Origin: Glandiceps talaboti
Lineage: Eukaryota > Hemichordata > Enteropneusta > Spengelidae
NCBI RefSeq assembly: GCF_964340395.1
Contig: NC_135558.1
Span: 16,713,271-16,777,270 of the forward strand
Reading direction: 5' to 3'
Length of the DNA stretch: 64,000 nucleotides
The notes under the pieces are model-generated. The model was not told the DNA's origin. It ran no database searches and saw only the letters and a list, made by a program, of their open reading frames with translations. This document shows positions 39,601 to 52,100 of the stretch, piece by piece. The first letter of the stretch is position 1. Each line of letters begins with the position of its first letter. The position numbers were made by a program, and so were the translations under genes.

Positions 39601-42600
39601 TCAGTATTGTAAACTCTACAGCCCTCTTCAGAAATGCATTGTCAATGAAATTTTGTACTGAATGATATTGGAAATATAGAGGTTTTCCCATTTGTATAAA
39701 ACACAAATTATCAACAAAAAATTAAAACATTGTTGTGAATTTTTACTCATCACATCTGAAGTAGCCAGGCCAAATGTAATAAAATTAAATTAAAATTAAC
39801 ATTATTGAAAATCAAATTATTTGCTGTTTTAAAGTCAAGTAAATTAAATAATGATCCCTAGTTAAAGGAAAAAGAAAATTATGAAATACAATAATTCAAA
39901 TTTTAAGTTTGTATTTCCTTTAAAAAAAACCCAATCCTTTGTAAGTGCAAAAGATGAAACCACTTACTCAACAAAGTAGGACATTCACAAAACTTGGAAA
40001 TTACGCACAGAGTTAAAAACTGACACACATTCTGATCTGACCTGCAGGAAGCCATTGAGGAGAAGTTCAAGGCCATTGAAGGCAAAGAAGATGAAATTCG
40101 GGACCTTAGAATTGCATTACGTGAACGTGATAGGGAAATGGAAAGATCAAAGAATGATGTAGTTAATTTGAGTGATAAAATATCGGTAAGTTTTCCAATG
40201 CATTATTATACATGTTGGTTGGTTGGTGGGCTGGCTGGTTGGCTGGTTGGATGGCTGGCTAGTTGGTTGGTTGGCTGGTTGATATTTTGACTGACTGATT
40301 AAATGATTGGTTGGTCGGTTGGTTGATTGATTGGTTGGTTGATCTAAGAATGATAGTCAATCTGAGTGATAAAATATCTAAGTTATCCAATGCAATATTT
40401 CTCATGCTGATTGATTGGTTGATTGATTTATTGATTGATTTATTGATCAAATGTTTAGAGAAAAAATGTTAGTATCTTAAAACTACAGAAGACTAGTTTC
40501 AGTTCAAGGGCTGTTCTCGGATTTAGATGTAGTTGCCATATGGATATACTCCATAGCTGCAGCTTTAGACAGTTACATGTAACTATAATAGGTGAACATT
40601 TTGTTATTTCAGCGTCTTGAAAGTCTACTCCAAGATCGTGAAGGTGAAATTCAACAGTATTCCCACTCACTGAAAGCTACACAACAAGTTGTGGAGGTAT
40701 AAATACATTGTGTTCTTTCAAATTTCTCTTTGTTTCTGTAACACAAACCTCAGTGCACATCTAAGAAATTTGTGGATAGAAAAAGTTGTATGAAACAAAT
40801 TTTGGATCATGTTGGTATGTCTATGCATGGATTTAGTGCAATCATTGGGTATATAGTCTTCACCGTGTACATGTTAAAATAATGATTATGTCCTAATATA
40901 CAGATGTTTTGTATTTATGTTTCAAGCACTGCAGAACCATTGACATAGACACACATTGTTGTGACGTAGAACGACCAGGAATATAAATGCCATATTTTAT
41001 GTTTGAATGTGTACAACTTGACTTCTACTTGTGTGGATAAATTGTATGCATAAATTTACATGAATTGTGTTCATATTTGACCACTTGTACAGGAGGCCAT
41101 GGGTAATCACGAGAGAGTTGTAGCTGAGAAAGAAGCCGTCATCAGAAGTCTCCAAGATTCACTTCAAGACAAGGATGATAGGATGTGTAGACAGGCTGAC
41201 GATGTACTCAGGTCATCGAAGAATCTAGGAATGATGAACGGAGATGAAGAATACCTGATCCAAGATTTGAATGACAGATTGAAAGACAGAGACAATCTAT
41301 TGGAGGTGAGTCTTTAGAAGTCACGGTTATGGACATGATTGGATGCACAGATTTTTTTAGCACAAACTTTCAGAAAATTACACTTTTATGCCTAGCAACA
41401 AGACCATACCCATAGCAACAGCAAAGTGATTGTATGTATTGCAAATAATTATTGTAATATTGTATTGTTTGATTTTGCTGGATCAGCATGAGGATGAAGA
41501 TTTTGAAAGATAACACAAAATTGTACAGTTGCGCTACAACGCCCATGGTGCTATTGATCATGTACACTAACAGAGGTAGCAAGGGATAATTTGTGCCCCA
41601 ATGGGGTGAGCAAGTGCAAAGATGCTGTGCCATTTTAGGTGCACACCAGGGGGCACAAAGGCGAGCTCAGCAGTGTTAAAAAATTTACATATAAAAACTT
41701 ACATTTTTATACCGTGTATGTGAAAAACGTACAGTATGAGTTGGTGTTGTGTGTATTTTGTTTTTGTTACAATTTTGTGACCCGGTATGGTCCATTTTTC
41801 TTGTCGCCAGGAGGTGATGGCAGAGAGAGCCAAGGCTACAACTGCTAACGAAAAGGCAACCCAGGATTTAATGCAAGTATTACAGGACAAAGACCAACAT
41901 ATCAAGGTAATTTATTCCCTCGTATATTCAGAGTATTGTACATGTATGTTTACCAGGCAAACCTTGCTGTGAAGTATTAGCACACAAATTCAGTATCTCA
42001 CCCCTTTACCTCCATAGCTTTCTATTACTGATTAAATGTACCCGACTCTCATTAAAACAACGCTCTTTAAAATAACCTTTCTTTTGTTAGCATCTGTTAC
42101 AATTTAAACACACAAAAAGACAGCGTCTTAGCTCCCTCAGTGGTGTAATATTTATGACGCTAACTAAAACTCCCCAAGTATTTGTTGGCATTGTTTGACA
42201 GTGGATTTTAATAGTTTGGTATCTAGTATTTCATGTAGTGACACGTCGTTATTAGTTCTGTGTACTGGTTCCAAGTTAGGTCAACTCGACACGCTCAGTT
42301 TTTTTTAAAAATGTATATCGGTCGTTAGATTAACTTTATTTGACCTAAAAATGGATGGATTTCTTGAAAGGAGACACAGGTGAGGGAGTGTTTGTGCTTT
42401 TACCGAAATTTAAAGTGATTTGTTTATCCTTGTGTAAGGAGTTTGAAGTTTTTGATTGCCAAATAGCTGTTTTGATTCATGGCTACTTGAATCATTTTTA
42501 TGAAGTACTTAGGGTAGGAACGACACACCTGGAGAGGTTTAATGATATTTTACTCAAATTTTTAGAATAACATACTGGATCTTGTAAATATAACTGATTC

Positions 42601-45600
42601 TGTTATTTCTAAAAACAAACAAACAAACAAACAAAAAAAACCCCATCTATATATATGTATTACACTGTACAGCAATACTATTAAATGTTTTGCATAATAT
42701 TTGAATGAACCTAACATTTTTTTTGCCTAAATCAAGGTTTTTGGCACAATTAATACAAGATCACCTCATTTAAATTTTAATGAGCATAAAATAAACATAG
42801 TAAATTTGAATTTTTTTTCCCAGGATCTTAATGAACGTCACAACCGTCTTGTAGCAGATAAGGACAATATTATTAGAGAATTAGAAAAGGCAGTTACAGA
42901 GAGAGACAGAGAACTTCAGGTAAAAACAACTTTAATGCCTATATTTATAATATGCTTCTAACCATTTCTTTCAACAGCATTTTACATGTAAGTTAACAGA
43001 ATGTCGGTGAACTATGGGCTGTATTTTACCAGCCTAGGAAGCTAATTCTCTGAGCAAGATATTTTTGGGATTAATTTGTTCCTGAGCAAAATGCTCCTAA
43101 GATTTAAAACTTAAGAGCAAAATTCTCCTGAAACATAAAACTTAGGAGCAAAGTAAAATGATATAATTATCGAAACTTTAATTCTTATCAACGTTCATTG
43201 TCACAATTGCTATGTTTATCTGTTGAATACAAATAATCATATGTTTTGTTGAATGACAATGTTCATATTAATGCAAATGAAGAGTTTCTCAGTTATCATG
43301 AAAGTAATCAATATGCAAGTGTGCTTCAGAATTTGTGTGTCAAATGCAGGTAAAGTTGAAATTTTAAATGCCAGTAAATTTGAAAATGTCAATTGCTGTA
43401 TGCAGGTATTTACAAAAAAATTCACCTCCATTGGACTTTTATCACCTGCAAATGCCAGTAATTACCTGCAACTTTGTAGGCTGAATTTACTGATAAATGT
43501 AGTCTGTGATTTGTCACCATGGCTCTCAGCCTAAAAATAATTTCTTTTTGATTAAAAACATGGCAGTGATTTGCCACAGTATGTTTAACATTTTCACACA
43601 GTGTAGAGTTTTATCACATGAACTATATAGAACACACACCTGTGATGTATTCTGTGTTGTTTACCATACTAGTCAACTATGTTTGTTTTAATATTTTAGT
43701 ACAGTTGTAGTATCTATGGAGTGTGACATTCCACATACACCCCTAGTAAATATTTATTCAAACACATAATAATTCCGTGAGCATAGACAAAATAAGTAAA
43801 ATAAAAAAGAAATTTAAAATATACAGTAAGAATAAAAAAAAAGAAGTTAAAATTAATAAAATTGTAATTATATTTAAAAAATAATTTAAAAAAATAAATA
43901 TATAAAATGGTTGGGGGGGGGGGGTGATACAGTGTTGCTAACAACGCTCCATGTGGGTTGCACCCCAAAAATATAATGTATAAGAACCAATGAAGTTTTT
44001 GTTCTTAGGCAATATAGAGGGATATATTATAACTTTTGAAAGTGCACAAAAATTAGTGAAATTTATTGATTGCATACTTAATTGTTAGACTTTCATAAGA
44101 TAACTTGACACCATTATGTGATCATGAAGGTTAATAGTAAAGTAGAAAATATAAAAATTCACAATATTGTTTCACATTTATTCCAAAGTGACTATATTTT
44201 GCTATCTCTGTGATTCCTAAACTGTAAAAATAGGTCGTGTTGCTCTGCCTTCACCAGTTGACTGATGTGTGAGGGCACCCCTTTAGTGCATACCTTTACA
44301 GACGATATGAAATTTCACATTTTCAGAGTATAGAGGATATTTTAATCCGTGCTGAACAAGAACAAAAATTGGTTTTGAACAAGATGAAAACTGCACTAGG
44401 TGAAAAAGATAGAACCATTGAGGTAAAACTGAAGTAAAAAAAATAATAAAAAGTGCATGTGCAGAATTTACCCATGCATAGGGTGGAAGGTTAAAGGTCA
44501 AGTACAAGGGTGAAAGGTCACATGGAAAGGGCTGGTAGAAGGGAAATAGAACATGGTGTAGAAATACTATTGAGCACCCCGTGCATGATGGTGTTTCTTG
44601 GTAGTTTATTATTGGAACTTTTGTTTTTTTTGTTTCAGGTGCCCCTGTAATTCTTAATGTCAACTGTAGCTGGCATCAGTCAGTTTTTCTCAATATATTT
44701 TTTTTCCAGGTTTAGTCACTCACAACAAAATGCGATCTTTCCCTAGTCTATATAATATGGCATGTTTTGATTTAAAAGAATGATTTGCATGGGGAATCTA
44801 AAATTTGCCATATATCATGTACAGTTAAAACAGGCAGCGTTCATACGATCAAAGTCAATAGGTTTGCAAGTTTAGATTGGTGTTTTACTTGATAGATAAC
44901 AACACTTTTACTACTGTGAACACAGCATGATTGTTATTAAGGAAAGTTTCACAAACTGAATTAATGTAAAATTCTTTCTACAATCATAAGTCCTGCTGTG
45001 TTCAGCAATAAAAGTTTTCTTGTCTAGCACAAGTAAAACAACACCTTGACTTGCCAAATGATCACCGTTGATCATGTAAATGTATATGTTATGTACAGTC
45101 TTCTGGCAAACACTCCCTGTTTTAGCTGTAAGTGCATATGTTATATGTATAGTCTTCTGTTGAACACTCCCTGTTTTAGCTGTAAATGTATATGTTATAT
45201 ATGTATAGTGTTCTGGCAGGCACTCCCTGTTTTAGCTGTAAATGCATATGTTATATATGTATAGTGTTCTGGCAAGCACTCCCTGTTTTAGCTGTAAATG
45301 CATATGTTATATATGATAATGTATAGTGTTCTGGCAAGCACTCCCTGTTTTAGCTGTAAATGCATATGTTATATATGTATAGTGTTCTGGCAAGCACTCC
45401 CTGTTTTAGCTGTAAATGCATATGTTATATATGTATAGTGTTCTGGCAAGCACTCCCTGTTTTAGCTGTAAATGTATATGTTATATATGTATAGTCTTCT
45501 GTTGAACACTCCCTGTTTTAGCTGTAAATGCATATGTTATATATGTATAGTGTTCTGGCAAGCACTCCCTGTTTTAGCTGTAAATGGATATGTTATATAT

Positions 45601-48600
45601 GTAGTCTTCTGGCAGACACTCTCTGTTTTAGCTGTAATTGTATATGTTATATGTATGTTTTAGCTGTAAATGGATATGTTATATATGTAGTCTTCTGGCA
45701 GACACTCTCTGTTTTAGCTGTAATTGTACATGTTATATGTATGTTTTAGCTGTAATTATCTAACATAACCAGACTGTGTACGATACGTCGTCATTATATG
45801 CTAATATCTGTTTATACACTACAAAGGAGTGTGCATATGGTGTACTGATGCAAAGAGTTACTGAGTTAGTACATATATTCTGACAAACAATTTATAGTAG
45901 TATGTACTATATGTATGATAGGGATGATAAAATAACACAGTGGTAACTAGACTGTAAGATACGTCGTGACGCTTCGCCCTCACCGGCCTCCTCTCACACG
46001 ACTGTACTACTCTGCACTAGTATGTCGGACACTTCAAAAGATTTGGGCCCCGCCCAGAACTAGCAATTAGAAGGTCGTGCAGAGGTTGTCATGTAGATTA
46101 GAAATCAAATATGTAGAATAGCTTGTACGTCAGGCGATAAGAGCGAATGTTGCCATGGTAATATATGTCAATCACTCGGTCGGCGACATCCGCTCTGGGA
46201 TTTGACTTGCATAATACACCGATACTACCACCACGTAAATAAACACACACATGTGTAGGCCAATATACATTACCAATAATGACCAATAAAACTAGTTTGA
46301 AACTCTCCTAAAATAACGCACTTGTACTTCAAATTTTCATGTTCAGTTTTGAAATAAATGTAACAGAGTCATGGATGACGGTAAAACGCCAACGAAGTCC
46401 ACAATCGCCACATTCAAACTTACGTGTACGGAGTGTGCCGTCTGTGGTGTACAATTACACCCTAAAAAAAGGTGATCTGTGTTTCCTACAGAAGATCGTT
46501 TCAGGTCCTATATTTACGTGACTTATTTTGTGTCCCGTTACGAAAAGAAGATCATGAACGTGCTGGGGTTTGCAAGTTGAAACGAGAGGCGAAATATCAA
46601 GAATTATAGAACCTGGTTGACCCTTGATTAAATCGATGACTTTGGGTGCTAGGTAATATATGATCGACTTCCCGTAACCAGTCGGTAGTATCGCAAACAC
46701 GTCAATTCCAGTGCAAAAAACCCCCAGACATTCTCTCTGCTTCTCTTTCAACACTATTCCAAATTCATGGGAAGACTTCGTAATGGCATTCACGACAGAC
46801 ATTTTGCTGGTAACTCGACGTACTTTGCTAAATGGTCAAACTGAGAACGTAATCGAGTATACATTACATTGTGTACACATGATAAGATACAAGACGGTTG
46901 TGGGCGGAATGTATGCTGATATCGGTGACGCAATTTTTGATTACGTCACCAGTGAAATTAAAATAAATTATCATCAAAGTGTCATTTAACGGCCTCTAAT
47001 CGTGTGCATGCCTGTGATTGGCCGCAACCAGTTCTGGTTGGAAACGCTGGGAAGAGTGCAGTTCGATACAGACGTGTTAGGGGTTGGCCGATGGTTGAGG
47101 GCGCCCCGTCACGGCGTACCTTACAAACTAAGTGGTAACTTACTCAACTTCAAAATCTTGTTTAAAAAAATCAAGCCCTACTGCACTTGACATGTCGGAA
47201 AACCTTGCTGAAAATTACTTCATATTTATCACAGCCACTTTTTGTCTTTTGCAAATAGACAAGAAAGACAACAAATACTTTATAAATCAGTTGCCAAGGG
47301 TCTACCATATTTAATTCAGTGTGCAGAGGCCTATTATGATAAAGATCCATGAAATCAGACACTGTGTTCATTTCACTTGTGTTCTGTTTTGTTAATTTCC
47401 TCTTAAGATTGTGTTTTGTATGTTTTAAAAACAGAAACTAGTAGAGAGTGGACGTGAGAAGGATAGATTGTACCGGCAGATGCAGAATGCAAGCTCCCCT
47501 AATACCAGTCCACAAGTTGATAACGCTAAACTCAGGGAACAAATATCAAAATTACAAGGTGAAGTCAAAGACAAAGAAGGTAAGACACTCATGGTTGGTG
47601 TTGTCATTTCTATTTGTAAGAAAGCACGATCTTAACCAGCAGTACCGGTATTTCATAGTGAATCATGAATGGTAACTAGTATGAAAACAAAGTGATTGAG
47701 TATTTGTAACATAGAGGGCGCTGTCATTTATGTTAGGCTCACTCAATATCTTATTTTGTAGAAAACATTTTATCATGAACAAATCCAAATAAAGCATTGA
47801 ATATTTACAGCTTTCAGAAGAAATATTTTAGTACAATGATCTTCATGATTAAAATATTATAATCAAAAGGTAAAATTTGATTTGACAAATTTGAAATATG
47901 GATTACACTGTAACAATTGATGCAAATAACAATTGTCCTTGAAAGAATGAAATTTAAATCTATTGTACTAGTGTGGGCCATTGTTTGTACTATTGATACA
48001 GAAATCAAAGACTTGTTTGACAAGCACACTGTCTGTAAGCAATCCTATATTGTAGCTAGTTATCACGAGAGAGATAAACAAGAGATTATTCTCTCACCCA
48101 AGTATACAAGTGTAAGTAAATTGAAGGATTTTTTTTACTAAGAGTGGCCATTCACAAAATTCAAAAGTGAAATACTAAAATGAAGCTTTCATAGATGTAT
48201 TAAAACAGAGAGATAGTCATAAATTATTTGCTCTTCTGTGTGGACAAATTTAATTGAATTTCAACCAAATTATTTCTTATCCTGAGAGTAAGCATTTACA
48301 AGATCAAGAATGAAATACCACTTTTTAAAGGATTTTTTTTCATTGATATTGAAACGCGGCAATAGATCATAATTTATTTTCTCATCTGTGTAGACAAATT
48401 TAGTTTAATTCTAACCAAATTATTTCTTACCCAGAGGATGGCCATTTACCAGATCACTAGTAAAATATCAATTAAAACTTACATGGATGTATCGAAACAA
48501 AGCAAGTGACAATAAATTATTTTCTAATGTGTGTAGACTAGTGTAATATAGTTATCTAACTGAATTATTTCTTATTTTAACAGCGGCCATTTACAAGATC

Positions 48601-49110
48601 AAGAGTGAGATACCAAATGAAGCTTACATAGATGTACTGAAACAAGAAATTGACAACAAAGATGAAGATTTGATGGAAGCTAAGTAAGTCTACATAGTAA
48701 TGTTATATATTATGTCTTACATATGTGAAATAAGTTACCATACCCCAAATAAAATTCCAGGTGAGATGTCATCCCAGTTCAGCCCATGATCTAGTGACAA
48801 TACAGTAGTTTTTCAGTCAGTACAGGGCTGTGTAAAACTAATAAAGCTTTTCATTAAAAGCTAAAAGAATCACTAAAATGGATAAAATTCTGGATGTTTA
48901 TGTTTCCCTGGAAATGACCATTTTACTAAATCTCTAGAGTTGTTTATGTCTCAACATATTTAAAATGCTGTATTGCTCCTCTATGGTCCACCGCGGCCCA
49001 ATTTGTATCCCCCTACATACCTACATACCTACATACCTACATACATACGTACGTACGTACGTACGTACGTACGTACGTACGTACATACATACATACATAC
49101 ATACATACAT

Positions 49111-49141
<31 letters not shown>

Positions 49142-52100
49142 TACATACATACATACATACATACATACATACATACATACATTTATGTTTCCCTGGAAAT
49201 GACCATTCATCTATATAACATACATACATACATATAAGAAGCTACAATACTGTGAGTTTTTTTTGAAATATCAGTTTTCATGTCATTTTCACATAGTGCT
49301 AGTGTACATACTAGTAGTATTACAAAGGTTACAATAAACACTGTGGAGTTGGTGTATGAAGACATGTAGGAAGTGTAAAATTAATGACAGAATATGTATT
49401 GATTTACTATTTAGTTGTGACACACAGATAAAATATGCAGACATCATTAAATCTAATGACCTCCCAGTCACACCTGTGTAAAAGGAAGATCTTGACACGG
49501 TTTTAATTAGTCAATTACATATATTGATCCCCATTATGTGTTGCTCATATTTCTAGACAGACAATTGAACAACTGCAAAAGGCTGATAATCATTCACAAA
49601 TGGAGCTGGTAAGTAGATGTACAGTTCTTTTATTGGTGGTCAGTTTCATATGAAATGTACATAATAATTATTTTAGTGATCAATTTCATGTGAAATGTAC
49701 ATAATAATTATTTATTGGCAGGGTTTCATTAAGTCAAGAAATTAACAGGTGCTTTGATGTAAAGGTTGAATAGAATTCAAGAATGTGGTTTTTTGTAGTG
49801 TCATTAGATGTTTATTAGGTTTGGTACAATGCTCTTTAAGAATATATATTTGGTTGGTAGTTAGGACTGTAAATAACAAATCTACTGTAGTATGTGGTTG
49901 TACAAGAAATGCAATTCAAGGGTATATTTTGTCAGAAAGTGGACTGCTTTATTTTTATGTAGGAAGGTATCACTCTTACAATGCGATTAATCATTTGAAT
50001 TCTAGTGAAACGGTAGTGAGATATTTATTGTGGGTTATTATGTATGTATGTATGGATGTATGTATATGTATGTATGTCTGTGTATGTATGTATGTATGTA
50101 TGTATGTATGTATGTATGTACATGTGTATGTATATGTATGTATGTATGTATGTATTTCATTGAGTGTATGTCTGCACTTACACATTCATTATGTTGTTCA
50201 TTGATTGAATATTAAAATGATAGAGATGATGTCAATATTACTGGAAAGTAGAGTTTGTTTTTATCATTTACAGTTGTAACCTTTGAAAATAATCATAGGT
50301 CAGACAGACAAAGATAACAAATAACTACAAACCAATAACAATTAAAAATGTAATAAAATGAAAAAAAACCTTGACAGGCAATTAACAGCCTGCTACAGAC
50401 TGGCAATAATTATAATGTACATCCTGAATTATTAATGAGGGAGTGTTTTGAGAATTTTGATGGACACCCACCGAAAAATGTTATAATTTATACAATAAAC
50501 ATGATATCAGATATTGTAAAAAGTGAAAAAAAATCTTTAAAATGTTTTGGAAAAAGTTTTGTGGAAAAGAATTATGGGGACTAGAATTTAATTTAAATGT
50601 CACCCTCTTTGAATTAAGATCACCCACCCCTTATTTGAAATGGTATAGTCTGCCCTGTCCGTCCATCCATCCACTGTAAGAGTTGGATAGTTACGTATGT
50701 TGACGTTTAGAGGTTGTGATGGATGTATCATTTGGTGGTAGTGAGTTTATCACATTGCTACAGGCAATGATGCAAAGTATAACAGTATCGTAATAGTCAG
50801 CTATAGTCAAGATGAACGGGTATTCTCAATACCGTGGATTGAATGGCATGTACGGTTATGGCATGAAAACATCGCCACCTGTCTGGGCAGTTATGAAGGC
50901 AAACATTACAAGTCTGCAAATGGAACTTGATATGTATTACAGGGTATGTTACTGGTGTGTTTTTTTTTGTAGGCAAGGCGAAAAAAATTGTCAAAAAAAA
51001 TGTACAGTAGCTTCAGACATGTATGCATGTCATCAGGGTCACCCCTCGTGGAACGCTTCAAAAGTTCTGAAACTTAATCCATACTAGAACTAAATGGTGT
51101 TAGACAAACATTTTCTGAAGTCAGGACAGAGGCATGTTTTATACCAATGTTCCTGATCAAAATGTGGTAAAAGTTTTACAGAAATTATACAGATACTAGT
51201 ATTGCTGTGTGACTGGTCTGGAAATGAAATAATAAAGAACATTGTCTTTTGCATGTATTTAGAGTTCAATTAATGTTAACGTGGCAGAGTTGGTATCAAC
51301 CCATGTATTTTGCATTCAGCCTCAAAAATTGACAGAAAAACATATATTAAATTTTTCCTTGAAAGTGTTATTTTGTCGTATTCATGATTTAGTTAAACTT
51401 ACAATTAAATATTTGAAAAATGTTGTTACTAACAGTTTTTCCAGCCAGTTGCAAAAAAAATGTTAATTTATTTTTAATTAGAAAAAAAAATGGTTTGAAG
51501 GTTAAAAACACTGTGTTTTACATAATTTATAGTTCAATTAATGTTAATGTTGCAGGGTTTGGTATCTAGCCATGTATTTTGCATTCAGCTTCAAAAATTG
51601 ACATAAAGACATATATTTTAAATTTTTCTTCAAAAGTGTCAGTTTGTCTATAATCACAGGTTTGTTTAATATATGATGAAAGTGTTGAAAAATATTGTTA
51701 CCAACACTTTTTTCCTGCCAGTTACGAAATAGTTAATTTTGTCCCCCAAAAAATCTTTTTCAAAATAAAAAAAATGTGTAAAAATCTATCTTGTTCAACC
51801 TCAAATCCATGCTGATTGGTATTTTAAATTTTGCTTTTCAAGAGCCGAGCCTGGAATCTGTACGAATTGGGATTTTGGATTTTTCCAGTCATGATTGGAA
51901 GCAAAATCTAAAATCCCCAAATCTGCATGGATTCCTGGCTCATTTTGTTGTTGATCACAAGTTGCAGTGTACTATTTAATTCATCATTTTAGTCCACCAA
52001 CACAGATGGGTATTGTCCATTGTAATATTGCAGTCTTGAATTGAGGGTATGATATTATGTTTTGTCAATACACAAAGCGTTATTTGATCTTTGCCAGACT

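Larger units (their letters stand above)
44423..47434 (+). other. Intron 18 (3.0 kb)
   Basis: Contains the 57-bp minisatellite (45090-45756), a further partial left end of the MULE-like family near 45773-45796 (AGACTGTGTACGATACGTCG) and the 1,183-bp MULE-like element 45948-47130. Exon 19 begins 300 bp after that element. Confidence 0.75.

Noticed and set aside
42355-42570. 71-codon frame ([16 protein letters not shown]...) in intron 16
   Set aside because: Reads like protein but matches nothing I know, has no suitable splice sites in phase, and is probably chance or a decayed mobile element.
46711-46989. Plus-strand frame opposite the RecQ-like fragment
   Set aside because: Antisense shadow; the motif-bearing strand is minus.
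50764-50793. Possible internal exon after CTACAG (GCAATGATGCAAAG...)
   Set aside because: In the phase required from exon 21 it meets TAA after nine codons with no donor before it; the downstream ATG at 50812 is better read as an alternative first exon.
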